The notes under the pieces are model-generated. The model was not told the DNA's origin. It did no database searches and saw nothing but the letters and a program-made list of their open reading frames with translations. DNA of 64,000 nt from Anaerolineales bacterium (GTDB taxonomy: Bacteria > Chloroflexota > Anaerolineae > Anaerolineales > Villigracilaceae), in assembly GCA_026928255.1 (NCBI GenBank), contig JAIXKJ010000001.1, positions 62,001 through 126,000 on the forward strand. The letters are read 5' to 3'. Both the position numbers and the translations under genes were made by a program. Below, piece by piece: positions 33,921 through 42,914 of the stretch (positions are counted from its first letter, which is position 1; every line of letters begins with the position of its first letter).

Positions 33921-35240
33921 TCAAAACCCAAAAAGAAAAAATAAATCGTTGACGTTCGTCCCTGTCGCGCCGATTTTGATTAAGTCGTCGAGCGCGGCGA
34001 AGTAGGAATAAGAATCGTTGCGGTCGAGAAAAGCCCGCGCGTCCAAACCGAGTTGACGTCCGCGTTGCAAAGTTTCGCCTGAGACGACCGCGCCCGCCGC
34101 GTCGGTCGATCCGTCTTCGCCGTCGCTGGCCAGCGAGAGGAAGAGGACGTTTGGCAGCCCGTCCATTTCGATGGCGGCGGCGAGCGCCAACTCTTGATTG
34201 CGTCCGCCGCGCCCGTCCCCGCGCAGGGTTACCGTCGTTTCACCGCCGCCAATTAAGCAGAAAGGGCGCGGCAGGTCGCGCTGGAAATGTCCGCACAGTT
34301 CTTTGGCGACTTGACGGGCTTCGCCTTGCCAGGCGCTGCCCAACGAGCGGACGTGAAACCCCAAAGCGCGCACGGCGTCCGCCCCCGCTTGGACGGCGAG
34401 GGCGTTGCTCCCGACCAGCAGATTTTGCGCGCGCTCAAAGAGTCGGTCGTTTAGCTTGGGCGTTTCGGGCGCGCCTTGCAAAATGCGCAACAGGGCAGGC
34501 GAAATATTTTTCTGCAAATTGTATTTTTCTAAAATGGCGAGCGCGTCAGCGGTAGAGGTTGGGTCGGGAGCAGTCGGGCCGGAGGCGACGGCTTCCAGCG
34601 GATTGTTGACCACGTCGGAGAGAATCAAACTGAGGACGCGCGCGCCGTTGGCGGCTTGCGCGAGTCCGCCGCCTTTGACGCGGTCGAGGCGACGGCGCAG
34701 GGCGTTGATTTCGTCCACGCGCGCGCCGCAAGCCAGCAGGGACTGAGTCAGCGCTTGCAGGTCTGCGAGGCGCAACCCGTTGCGCGGCGCGGACATCAGC
34801 GCCGAGCCGCCGCCGCTGATAAGACAAATGAGCAAGTCGCGTTCGGTTAAGCCTGAAACGAAATCGAGCGCGGCGGCGCCCGCCTTAAGGCTAGCTTGCG
34901 TCGGCAGGGGATGTCCGCCGAGCAGGTAGGCGAATCCGCTGGGGGCGGAGTCAAGCGCTTGTTTTGAAACGGTCAAGCCGCGAGCGGGGAAAGGGGCGAG
35001 CAAGTCTGCGACGGCGCGAGTCATGGCGAAGGCGGCTTTGCCAAAAGCGAGCGCGACGATTTGGTCAAATTCTTTAAGGTTGTAACGTTGATTGTCGGCG
35101 AGCAGAAAGTCGCCTTCGCGTTGGACAAAGCGGCGCACGGCGGCGCTCGGCTCGACGGCGTTTAAACAAGCGGACAGAATTTGCTCAACGTCGTTTTTGC
35201 GCGGATGACTTTGTAAAGCGCGAGTCGAAAAATTTTGCAT
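33921..35240 (-). CDS. Glycerate 2-kinase (GckA/MOFRL family)
   Basis: A 439-residue ATP-dependent glycerate 2-kinase, forming 2-phosphoglycerate from D-glycerate (serine, glyoxylate or non-phosphorylative sugar routes). The N-terminal DUF4147 domain carries GGHPLP, CLISGGGSALMSAP and a VVNNPLEAVASGPTAPD loop. The C-terminal MOFRL domain carries GGGETTVTLRGDGRGGRNQELAL and SDGEDGSTDAAGA. The open frame starts at 35252, but that ATG lies inside the -10 (TATGAT, 35248-35253). The ATG at 35240, 7 nt downstream of the hexamer, is the likely leaderless start (MQNFSTRALQ). It lies just beyond the decayed fur gene in opposite orientation. No neighbouring serine-cycle gene is seen. Confidence 0.93.
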   Translation of the reverse strand: MQNFSTRALQSHPRKNDVEQILSACLNAVEPSAAVRRFVQREGDFLLADNQRYNLKEFDQIVALAFGKAAFAMTRAVADLLAPFPARGLTVSKQALDSAPSGFAYLLGGHPLPTQASLKAGAAALDFVSGLTERDLLICLISGGGSALMSAPRNGLRLADLQALTQSLLACGARVDEINALRRRLDRVKGGGLAQAANGARVLSLILSDVVNNPLEAVASGPTAPDPTSTADALAILEKYNLQKNISPALLRILQGAPETPKLNDRLFERAQNLLVGSNALAVQAGADAVRALGFHVRSLGSAWQGEARQVAKELCGHFQRDLPRPFCLIGGGETTVTLRGDGRGGRNQELALAAAIEMDGLPNVLFLSLASDGEDGSTDAAGAVVSGETLQRGRQLGLDARAFLDRNDSYSYFAALDDLIKIGATGTNVNDLFFLFGF

Positions 35241-35281
35241 TTCGGGTATCATAACGCAGATTAAATTTTAGAGGAGAACGT

Positions 35282-35704
35282 ATGACGCTTGAAACGTTGA
35301 TCGAAGTCCGCGAACATAACGGGGCGGATTATCAGCCGTTAGTAGATTATCAATCGTGGCGCGTGGCGCGCATGAATTACACCGCCGACCTGACGCCCGA
35401 TAAAATTAACCGAATGCAGAAGCACACTGAAACCGACGAAGTGTTTGTGCTGATGAGCGGACGCTGTATTTTGTTTCTCGGCGAGGGCGAAGAGACGATC
35501 ACGAAAGTTCACGCGGTGGACATGGAGTTGTATAAGGTGTACAACGTCAAGCGCGGCGCGTGGCATTCGCACACGTTTAGCGAGGACGCGCGCGTGTTGA
35601 TTGTCGAAAACCGCGACACGGTGGCGGAGAATTCGCCCTTCGCGGCGCTGACGGAGAGTCAACGCGCGGAGGTTGCCGAGCAGACGAAGAAATTGTGGGG
35701 ATGA
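35282..35704 (+). CDS. Small cupin-fold protein
   Basis: A 140-residue single-domain cupin. The first cupin motif region contains KHTETDEVFVLMSGRCILFL, with His48 and Glu53 as likely metal ligands. The second contains VKRGAWHSHTFSEDARVLIVEN, with histidines in WHSH. Cupins of this size bind a metal and act as isomerases, lyases or binding proteins; the exact reaction is not recognised. It is divergent from the glycerate kinase across 41 bp. The ATG has AGAGGAGA upstream. The stop codon overlaps the next start (ATGA), coupling it to the glycosyltransferase block, so a role in sugar metabolism is possible. Confidence 0.8.
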   Translation: MTLETLIEVREHNGADYQPLVDYQSWRVARMNYTADLTPDKINRMQKHTETDEVFVLMSGRCILFLGEGEETITKVHAVDMELYKVYNVKRGAWHSHTFSEDARVLIVENRDTVAENSPFAALTESQRAEVAEQTKKLWG

Positions 35705-36717
35705 GTCGGCGGGCGATGACGGATTTTCCGCAAGTCTCTATTGTTATCGTCTCGTGGAACAGCGGCGAACATTTAACGCGCTGTCTCTCGTTGTTGGCGA
35801 AGCAGACGTTTCAAGATTTTGAAATTATATTAATTGATAACGGCTCGACGGACGACGCGCTAAAACAGGCGCGAGAAAAATTTGCGAAAATGCCGATGAC
35901 GATTAAGGAATTAGAATCCAACGTCGGCTTTGCCGTTGCCAATAATCTCGGCGCGCAACTTGCCAAAGGAAAATGGCTGGCTTTGCTCAACGCCGACGCT
36001 TACCCCGAAGCGCAATGGCTGGAAGCGTTGCTGAAAGCCGCGCGAGACAACCCGCGCTATGCGTCTTTTTCATCGCGTCAAATTCAATATGATCATCCGC
36101 ATTTGCTCGATGGCGCGGGAGACGCTTACCACGTCAGCGGGTTGGCGTGGCGCAACGGCTACAACCTTTCGGCGGAAGAAAACGGCTTGGAGCAAAGGGA
36201 AGTTTTTAGTCCCTGCGCGGCGGCGGCTCTATATTCCCGCGAAGAATTTTTGCAAGTCGGCGGCTTTGACGAAGATTACTTTTCCTATTTTGAAGATGTG
36301 GATTTAGGCTTTCGCCTGCGCTTAAACGGCGGACGCTGTTTGTACGTCCCAAGCGCCGTCGTTCGACACGTCGGCAGCGCCAGCACGGGCAAAGTCAGCG
36401 ACTTTGTCATTTATCACGGTCATCGCAACCTCGTGTGGACTTACGTCAAAAATATGCCGGCGCTTTTATTTTGGCTGTACCTTCCGCTGCACCTGATGAT
36501 GAACGTCTTCTTTATTTTTTCTTTTATTTTTCAAGGAAAAGGCGACGCAATTTTACGCGCAAAAAAAGACGCGCTTCGCGGACTTTTCGCCGCGCTGAAA
36601 AAACGGCGACTCGTTCAAAAAATGAAAAAGGCGACGCTGCGCGATTTGCTCGACGTTATGCAAACGGGATGGCTCGACCCATATTTAGAATCCCGTCGGC
36701 GCAAAGGCGGACGATGA
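35701..36717 (+). CDS. GT2 glycosyltransferase (rhamnosyltransferase-like)
   Basis: A 338-residue GT-A enzyme of family 2. The N-terminal VSIVIVSWNSGEHLTRCL, IILIDNGSTDD and NVGFAVANNLGAQLAKGKW segments form the nucleotide-binding fold, with LLNADAYP in the DxD position. GGFDEDYFSYFEDVDLGFRL is the acceptor/catalytic segment typical of WbbL-like rhamnosyltransferases. A hydrophobic stretch near 250-285 (LLFWLYLPLHLMMNVFFIF) suggests membrane association. The start at 35701 overlaps the cupin stop; the ATG at 35716 is an alternative. It ends in another ATGA overlap with the next GT2 gene. Likely role: addition of a deoxyhexose to a lipid-linked envelope glycan. Confidence 0.88.
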   Translation: MSRRAMTDFPQVSIVIVSWNSGEHLTRCLSLLAKQTFQDFEIILIDNGSTDDALKQAREKFAKMPMTIKELESNVGFAVANNLGAQLAKGKWLALLNADAYPEAQWLEALLKAARDNPRYASFSSRQIQYDHPHLLDGAGDAYHVSGLAWRNGYNLSAEENGLEQREVFSPCAAAALYSREEFLQVGGFDEDYFSYFEDVDLGFRLRLNGGRCLYVPSAVVRHVGSASTGKVSDFVIYHGHRNLVWTYVKNMPALLFWLYLPLHLMMNVFFIFSFIFQGKGDAILRAKKDALRGLFAALKKRRLVQKMKKATLRDLLDVMQTGWLDPYLESRRRKGGR

Positions 36718-37487
36718 CAACTCGTCCGCGAATTACGCTTTCTGTCGTCAGCCACGGCGACGCGGATAAAATTGCGCGTTTGCTCGCCAGCGTTCGGAAG
36801 CATGAAAACGCGGCGAATTTTCAAATACTTATTACCGATAATTTGAAAGACGACTTGCCAAGTTTTGACTCTGCGAATTGGCAAGAACTTCAAATTTTGC
36901 GTAATGACCGTCCGCTGGGGTTCGCCGAAAATCATAACCGCGCCTTCGCTTTGGCTCACGGAGAATACTTCGCCGTTCTCAACCCCGATTTAATTTTTAC
37001 TCAACCCGTTTTTGAATCGCTGATTAATTCCTTAAACGCCGCCTCGCTCGATTTAATCGCGCCCGCCATCGTGGACGAAAATGGACATCTGCAAGATTCC
37101 TATCGCGCTCTGCCGACGCCTTTGGAGTTAGTCCGCCGCCGCTTGCCCAACTACGCGCCGCAACTTCCGCCGCCCAACGCGGACGGGATGATTTATCCCG
37201 ATTGGCTGGCGGGCATGTTTTGGCTGATGTCCGCGCAAACTTATCGTCAACTCGGCGGCATGGACGAAAAATTCCGCCTCTATTTTGAAGACGTGGATTT
37301 TTGCGCGCGCGCGCGAATTGCGAAAATGAAGATTGCGCTGAACGCAAACCTTCAAGTCCGCCACGACGCGCAACGCGCCAGCCGCAGAAAAATAAAGTTC
37401 TTATTCTTGCATTTGCAAAGCGCTGCCAAATTTTTTGCGTCGCCCGTCTACCGTCAGGCGCGGCGACTCGCTAAACTGCCAAAGTAA
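36714..37487 (+). CDS. GT2 glycosyltransferase, shorter homologue
   Basis: A 257-residue family-2 glycosyltransferase, starting MTTRPRITLSVVSHGDADKI in a 4-bp overlap with the previous gene. NDRPLGFAENHNRAFALAHG, the DxD-like VLNPDLIF, and GGMDEKFRLYFEDVDFCARA are the family landmarks. It lacks the C-terminal hydrophobic segment of its neighbour but ends in a basic helix (RRKIKFLFLHLQSAAKFF) suited to membrane contact. The long open frame extends back to 36435, but that part overlaps the previous coding sequence and is not needed. It probably adds the next sugar in the same glycan. Confidence 0.88.
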   Translation: MTTRPRITLSVVSHGDADKIARLLASVRKHENAANFQILITDNLKDDLPSFDSANWQELQILRNDRPLGFAENHNRAFALAHGEYFAVLNPDLIFTQPVFESLINSLNAASLDLIAPAIVDENGHLQDSYRALPTPLELVRRRLPNYAPQLPPPNADGMIYPDWLAGMFWLMSAQTYRQLGGMDEKFRLYFEDVDFCARARIAKMKIALNANLQVRHDAQRASRRKIKFLFLHLQSAAKFFASPVYRQARRLAKLPK

Positions 37488-37552
37488 AACGACGCTTCCG
37501 AGAAAACGCCCGAAAATCTGAACGCTCAATTTCTGATAAACTATCAGTCGGC

Positions 37553-38593
37553 ATGAGCAATTTGATTTCTCCCTTTATCGTTAGTCTATTTTTCAGCCTC
37601 GTTTTGGGACTTCCCGCTTCTTATTTAGCGGCGCGGTTTGGGCTTATGGATATTCCAGGCTCCGCGCCGCACAAACAGCACCTCCGCGCCATGCCCTTGG
37701 CCGGCGGACTTTTGTTGGTCGTCGTATTAAGTTTAACCGCCGCCTTCTTTCGCCCTGCTATAAGCGACGACATGCAAGCCGTTTTAATTGGCGCGGGCGT
37801 TGTCTTCGTCTTCGGCTTATGGGACGATAGAAAAGGCTTATCCGCCTCGCCGAAATTGATTGGGCAGATTCTCGCCTCCGTCGTCGTCATCGCGGGCGGA
37901 GCGCACGTCCGCTTTATGACGGCGCTCTTCGCTGGAAACGTCCTGCTCGTCGAAGTCGCCGAAGCGCTGGATGTGCTTATTACTTTTATTTGGCTCATCG
38001 GCATTGCCAACGCCATGAATATGATTGACAGCATGGACGGCATCGTCGCCGGGTTGGGCGTCATCGCTTGCGCCTTTTTTATGGGCGCGGCAAACTTTGC
38101 GCGACAGCCTGAATTGACGTTCTGGTTTGCGAGTCTGCTTGGCGTTTGCGGCGGACTTTACTTCTGGAATCGCGTCCGCCCGATATTTTTTCTCGGCGAT
38201 TCAGGCGCGCAGACTTTGGGTTTTTTGCTCGCGGCTTGGGGCATCCTTTACACGCCCTTAAATAAATCTCCCGAGTCGTCGTGGATTGTGCCGATTTTGC
38301 TTTTGGGCGTTCCCATCTTCGACACCTCTTTAGTCGTCTTGTCTCGTTTTCGCCGCAAGCAAAAAATTGGCAACGGGCGGCGCGACCACACCTATCACCG
38401 CCTCATTCGGCTGGGGCTGAGTCCGCGCGCCGCAGTTTTTCTTGTTCATCTTGCGGCGGCGCTGATTGGCGCGTTGGCGTTTAGCGCGTTTTATCTCCGG
38501 TCAAACGTCGCCTTATCTTTTTTCTTCGCGGCGGTCGTTTGCGGCGTCGCGCTTTTGCTTTGGTTAGAGCGCCGTCCCGCGTTGGATGAATAA
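37553..38593 (+). CDS. WecA/MraY-type polyprenyl-phosphate glycosyl-1-phosphate transferase
   Basis: A 346-residue polytopic membrane enzyme with about ten helices. It transfers a sugar-1-phosphate from a UDP-sugar onto undecaprenyl (or decaprenyl) phosphate, starting lipid-linked glycan assembly. Visible motifs in order: GLWDDRKGLSASPKLIGQ, NAMNMIDSMDGIVAG, FLGDSGAQTLGF and GRRDHTYHRLI. The NxxNxxDGxDG-like and HxxxR segments fit WecA/TagO better than MraY. The stop overlaps the next ATG (TAATG). Together with the two GT2 genes and three GT-C genes it suggests assembly of an exported polysaccharide or glycan for protein glycosylation. Confidence 0.92.
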   Translation: MSNLISPFIVSLFFSLVLGLPASYLAARFGLMDIPGSAPHKQHLRAMPLAGGLLLVVVLSLTAAFFRPAISDDMQAVLIGAGVVFVFGLWDDRKGLSASPKLIGQILASVVVIAGGAHVRFMTALFAGNVLLVEVAEALDVLITFIWLIGIANAMNMIDSMDGIVAGLGVIACAFFMGAANFARQPELTFWFASLLGVCGGLYFWNRVRPIFFLGDSGAQTLGFLLAAWGILYTPLNKSPESSWIVPILLLGVPIFDTSLVVLSRFRRKQKIGNGRRDHTYHRLIRLGLSPRAAVFLVHLAAALIGALAFSAFYLRSNVALSFFFAAVVCGVALLLWLERRPALDE

Positions 38594-41160
38594 TGCTTAA
38601 AAACTCGACTCGCAGAAATTTAATAACCTACGTTGGGCTATCCGCTCTCGGCGCGTTTCTCGCTTTTTGGAAAATAATCGCTTCTCCGTCAGAATCTAAA
38701 AATGCGATTTTATTTGGATATTCGCCCGAACGGATTTTTCTCGGCGCGGGAATGTTTATCCTCGCGCTCGCGCTTCTTTTCTGGACCTCAAACCTGATGC
38801 GTCGCTCCGAGCGACTTTCTGCGCTCTGGCGCTTCGTCTCCCAACGGCGCGGAATGGCGTTAGCGCTTTCGCTCGCTTCTTCTTTAATAACTTGGATTTC
38901 CCTCTTCGCGCCATACTATCGTTTAGGGAGACTCGCCTCCTACCTTACGCAATTAACGCCAATTCTAATTTGGTTGCTCGTCGTTAGTTTCGGCGCGATT
39001 CTGCTCCTCTTCCTCGAAGCAAAACGAGACGCCGAGTCCGCGTTTGACGACGAAGACAAACGCATCCTAAAAGTTGGAATCGTCGTATCTCTCGCTTTTG
39101 CTGCGTTCGCGCTTTTCGTCGCCCTCAGCGGAATTGGCGTCGCCTATCCAGCCGATTATTGGTACGGCGCGGGAGTTCCCGTTTTAGGTTTGCAAGCCCT
39201 GCTGTCCGTTGTTGTCGGCGCGGCGTTTTTGCTCTTTGAACGAAAAATGCTATTTAATAAAACGCATTTAGATTGGGCATTGTTTTTTTTGATTTGGGTG
39301 TTAGCCGCTTTTCTTTGGGCGCGCGAGCCTTTGCAGGTCAACTACTTTTTGCCAGACACTGCGGGCAACCCAATTTATCCCTACTCCGACAGCGCCACTT
39401 ACGATCTCGGCGCGCAATACGCCTTAATCGGACAAGGCTTATTTAACAACACATATTTTGATCGCGCAATTTACAGCGCCTTCTTAGTTTATCTGCACCT
39501 TTTGTGGGGGCAAAACTTTGACGTTTTGTTAACCGCGCAAGCAATTCTCTTTGCCGTTTTCCCCGCGCTGGTTTATTTAATTGGCAAAGAATTGCACAGC
39601 CGCGCGCTTGGAATTTCGGCGGGGACATTAATCGCCTTGCGCGGACTCAACGCCATCGTCGCCGCGCGTTGGATAGACACCGCCAGCCCGAAGATGATGC
39701 TCACCGATTTTCCCACCGTGCTCGGAATCGCCGCTTTGCTCCTCTTCTTATTAAAATGGATTCAACGCCCTGAAAAGAAAAATTTGCTGATTTGGGCGGG
39801 CGCAATCTTTGGGCTGACGTTGATGACGCGAACGCACGCGCTTCCGCTGTTGCCGATTATGTTATTGGCGCTTCCCTTCATATTGAAATTAAATTGGAGA
39901 AAATCAGTCGTCGCCGGCTTGCTGATTCTTCTGGGTTTATTCGCCGTTACCTTGCCTTGGGAAATCCGCAATCAGTCCAAAGGCATTCCGATGTTCTATA
40001 TGTATTACTATCGGATTGAGGTTATTCTCAAAGAGCGCTACGGATTAGGAAGCGGCGTCGAAATTCCTTTGCAAAAGGAACGGAAATTTGAAAACCTTTC
40101 TTCCGCTCGTTTGCGAATAATCGAAAAGAATAAACAAAATCTGCAATGCGACAACGCCGTCTGTTCGATATTGAATCATTTTTCGCATAATATCGTCGCG
40201 TCTTTTGTTTCTTTGCCGTCAACTTTTGTTTTTGACGACTTATGGAATGTGGTCAAATCGGACGCGCCGTATTGGAAAAAAACTTGGGACGCTGGAAACG
40301 TTAATTCAACGAACGCGACCTTGATGATCTTCAACGCGGCGTTAATCGCGCTGGGCGCGGCAACGCTTTGGAGGCGAAATAAAATGAAGGCGCTTTTGTC
40401 CGCCTTAATCTTCTTTGCTTATCTCGCCACAAATTCTTTGGGCTTTACCTCCGGCGGACGCTACGTCGTCCCGGTGGATTGGCTAGTTTGCGTGTTCTAC
40501 GCGGCGGGCGCGTTGCAATTGTCCGCTTGGTTTTTGAAGCGACAAAACGCGCGGACGGAATCCGCAACGGCTGACTCTCCAAATTCAGCCGAAACATTTT
40601 TTGAGAAAATCAATTTCGCAAAATTGATTCCGACGTTAATTATTATTTTGTTAATCGGCGCGTTCATCCCCGCAACGGATTGGGCTGCCAAGCCGCGATA
40701 TGAAAAAAGAAGCGCCGACGAAATCCTCGCCGACTTAGAGAGTCGTCAACTGATTGAGGCTTCGGGCTACACGCGAGAGGCGCTCGCGGAATTTTTAGCG
40801 CAGCCGAACGCCATGTTCCGCGAAGGGCGCGCTCTTTATCCGCGTTATTACCCGGCGGGCGGCGGCGAACAAGATCGCAGCGCCTACTATCGCTATCTCG
40901 ATTATCAGCGTTTGGCGTTTACGTTAATCAGCCCTTACCCCGAAGGCGCGTTGGGAACGGGCGTAGTGATTCCGATGCCTCGTCCGTCGCTTTCTTTGCA
41001 AGCGCGGGATGTGATTGTCTTCGGTTGCTGGAACACGACCTATTACGCCCCCTTCCTCGACGCGGCGGCGGTTTTTGTAACGACAGAAAACGGCGGCGAC
41101 GTTTTCATCCGCAACCCCGAAGCGCCGTTGCGCTGTCCCTTCCCTGAGCCGCAAGAATAA
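38593..41160 (+). CDS. Large GT-C-fold membrane glycosyltransferase (GT39/PMT-like)
   Basis: An 855-residue protein with at least twelve hydrophobic helices. After an N-terminal block of about 270 residues with six helices, the acidic extracytoplasmic loop PYSDSATYDLGAQYALIGQG corresponds to the D/E motif of GT-C enzymes that use polyprenyl-linked sugars. A luminal-type C-terminal domain of about 170 residues follows the last helix (QLIEASGYTREALAEFLAQP onward). Likely role: transfer of a sugar from a lipid carrier to protein or glycan outside the membrane. The family name is tentative because GT-C proteins share little sequence. It starts within the stop of the WecA-like gene (TAATG), so it belongs to the same unit. 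Confidence 0.75.
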   Translation: MLKNSTRRNLITYVGLSALGAFLAFWKIIASPSESKNAILFGYSPERIFLGAGMFILALALLFWTSNLMRRSERLSALWRFVSQRRGMALALSLASSLITWISLFAPYYRLGRLASYLTQLTPILIWLLVVSFGAILLLFLEAKRDAESAFDDEDKRILKVGIVVSLAFAAFALFVALSGIGVAYPADYWYGAGVPVLGLQALLSVVVGAAFLLFERKMLFNKTHLDWALFFLIWVLAAFLWAREPLQVNYFLPDTAGNPIYPYSDSATYDLGAQYALIGQGLFNNTYFDRAIYSAFLVYLHLLWGQNFDVLLTAQAILFAVFPALVYLIGKELHSRALGISAGTLIALRGLNAIVAARWIDTASPKMMLTDFPTVLGIAALLLFLLKWIQRPEKKNLLIWAGAIFGLTLMTRTHALPLLPIMLLALPFILKLNWRKSVVAGLLILLGLFAVTLPWEIRNQSKGIPMFYMYYYRIEVILKERYGLGSGVEIPLQKERKFENLSSARLRIIEKNKQNLQCDNAVCSILNHFSHNIVASFVSLPSTFVFDDLWNVVKSDAPYWKKTWDAGNVNSTNATLMIFNAALIALGAATLWRRNKMKALLSALIFFAYLATNSLGFTSGGRYVVPVDWLVCVFYAAGALQLSAWFLKRQNARTESATADSPNSAETFFEKINFAKLIPTLIIILLIGAFIPATDWAAKPRYEKRSADEILADLESRQLIEASGYTREALAEFLAQPNAMFREGRALYPRYYPAGGGEQDRSAYYRYLDYQRLAFTLISPYPEGALGTGVVIPMPRPSLSLQARDVIVFGCWNTTYYAPFLDAAAVFVTTENGGDVFIRNPEAPLRCPFPEPQE

Positions 41161-41192
41161 ATCCAAAACGCGCTGACGGTATAATCCGCTTT

Positions 41193-42914
41193 ATGAATCG
41201 AAATAAATTAATAGACATCTCCATTTACGTCGGCTTAATCGTCGCTTTTCTCGCGCCGCGTCTGCCGGGCATTGGCTCGTTCGTAACCTTAGACGAACCT
41301 TCATGGCTGAGTCAGGGCGCAAATTTTTATTACGCGCTCGGTCAACGCGAATTTGAAAATACGGTTTACGAATATCAGCCCGCCGTAACGACGATGGAAA
41401 TTATCGCGTTGGCAATGCATTTGTACTTCCCCGAATATCGCGGATTGGGTCAAGGTTATTTTGATTACGAAAAGTGGACGCTCGATCCCTTCATGCAAGA
41501 GCATGGAAAAGATCCGCTCGTCCTATTAGTTTACGCGCGAACGATTCAAGTTTTCGTTTTGCTGATTTTGTTCCTTGCTTTGTATTATTTATTGCAAAAA
41601 ATTCTGCCAAAATCCGTCGCTGTTTTTGCGTTGTTATTTGCCGCGTTTGATCCTTTCTATTTAAGTCAAGCGCGGCTGACGAATCACGAAAGCATGTTGA
41701 CCTTGTTCGTCATGGTCTCGTTAATGGCGTTGGTCGTTTATTTATTTAAGGAAAACAAAGCGCGCTTTTTAGCGCTTTCTGGCGTCGCGGCGGGCTTCGC
41801 GCAATTGACGAAATCGTCTGCGGTGGCTATGCTGGCGGCGGTCGGCGTTATCCTCTTGTGGAAATTAATTCAAGAACGCGGACAAGATTGGAAAAAAAAT
41901 TTCTTTCGTGCCTTCAAAACTTTCGGCATTTGGCTTGCCGTTTTAATTGCGACCTATTTTGTCTTTTGGCCCGGCATGTGGGTCGCGCCCGCGAAGATGC
42001 TTTACCAAGTCTACGGCAATGCGTTTAGTTACGCCTTTCAAGGCGCGCGCTTAACGATAACGGAAAACTTGGACGTTTCTCATTTTAGTTTGAACGCAAA
42101 ACTTTCTTCAATTTGGAGCGTGTTCAAAATTCTGCTTTATCGCACTACGCCGCTGACTTGGCTTGGCGTAGCGCTGAGTTTTGCGCTTCCGTTCGTTCGC
42201 AACAAACAGCAGAATTTATATCGGCTTTTCTTTACGCTGTTGTTGGTCAACGGCGCGGCGTTTATTTTATTGTTCGGCGTCGCGCAAGGGCGCGATTCTC
42301 CGCATTATATTTTGACGAGTTACATCTCGTTAAATTTGTTGGCGGGGTTGGGCTGGTTTGCGTTGACGCAATGGGTTGCGAATCGCTTTCCGCCGAAGAA
42401 AATGATCGTTCAATATGCTTTGCTTGTCATCGTGTTGTCGGCGCAGGCGGCGAGCGCAATTAAAGAATATCCTTATTATTTCACCTATCGCAACCCAATC
42501 CTCGCGGCGGCGGGATCGTACGAAAAATTTCCGCACTTCCCTTATTGCGAAGGGCTCGAACTTGCGGCGCAATATCTCGCCAATCTGCCCGACGCGAAAG
42601 ACTCGACCGCTTTTTCCTACTACGGGCGCGGATGTTTTTCATATTACTATCCTGGCTCGGTCATTGGCTATCGTCCCTATTACTCGGACGGCGACCACAC
42701 CGACGATTTATTAACCAATTTGCGCGCTTCGCAATATCTCGTCGTTTATTACGCTAATCAAGGGCAGTTGGCGCATCATCAAAATTTTATTCATGCGTTG
42801 GAAAAGGCAAAACCGTTTCATGTGATTTGGCTGAACGGCTACGAATATGTCCGCATTTATAAGGTGAGCGAACTGGGACCCGAAATTTACGACGCTCTTT
42901 CGCATCTAAAATGA
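41193..42914 (+). CDS. GT39/PMT-like membrane glycosyltransferase, copy 1
   Basis: A 573-residue polytopic protein. A first helix is followed by the acidic loop LDEPSWLSQGANFYYALGQR, as in PMT/ArnT-type enzymes, then a conserved HLYFPEYRGLGQGYFD region and about ten more helices with AQLTKSSAVAML and FWPGMWVAPAKMLYQVYG. A C-terminal extracytoplasmic domain of about 120 residues follows. It is clearly paralogous to the next gene (the same landmarks in the same order). The start is leaderless: TATAAT ends 7 nt before the ATG, so this pair has its own promoter within the block. Likely role: mannosyl- or other glycosyl-transfer from a polyprenyl carrier at the outer face. Confidence 0.85.
   Translation: MNRNKLIDISIYVGLIVAFLAPRLPGIGSFVTLDEPSWLSQGANFYYALGQREFENTVYEYQPAVTTMEIIALAMHLYFPEYRGLGQGYFDYEKWTLDPFMQEHGKDPLVLLVYARTIQVFVLLILFLALYYLLQKILPKSVAVFALLFAAFDPFYLSQARLTNHESMLTLFVMVSLMALVVYLFKENKARFLALSGVAAGFAQLTKSSAVAMLAAVGVILLWKLIQERGQDWKKNFFRAFKTFGIWLAVLIATYFVFWPGMWVAPAKMLYQVYGNAFSYAFQGARLTITENLDVSHFSLNAKLSSIWSVFKILLYRTTPLTWLGVALSFALPFVRNKQQNLYRLFFTLLLVNGAAFILLFGVAQGRDSPHYILTSYISLNLLAGLGWFALTQWVANRFPPKKMIVQYALLVIVLSAQAASAIKEYPYYFTYRNPILAAAGSYEKFPHFPYCEGLELAAQYLANLPDAKDSTAFSYYGRGCFSYYYPGSVIGYRPYYSDGDHTDDLLTNLRASQYLVVYYANQGQLAHHQNFIHALEKAKPFHVIWLNGYEYVRIYKVSELGPEIYDALSHLK

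Noticed and set aside
33500..33931. Minus-strand frame of 143 codons over the fur remnant
   Set aside because: No family similarity, no ribosome site, and it runs through the divergent promoter region; the plus strand has a good promoter, SD and Fur-like residues.
36435..36713. Upstream extension of the second GT2 gene
   Set aside because: It overlaps the preceding GT2 coding sequence out of frame and has no family match; the ATG at 36714 gives the normal N terminus and an ATGA overlap.
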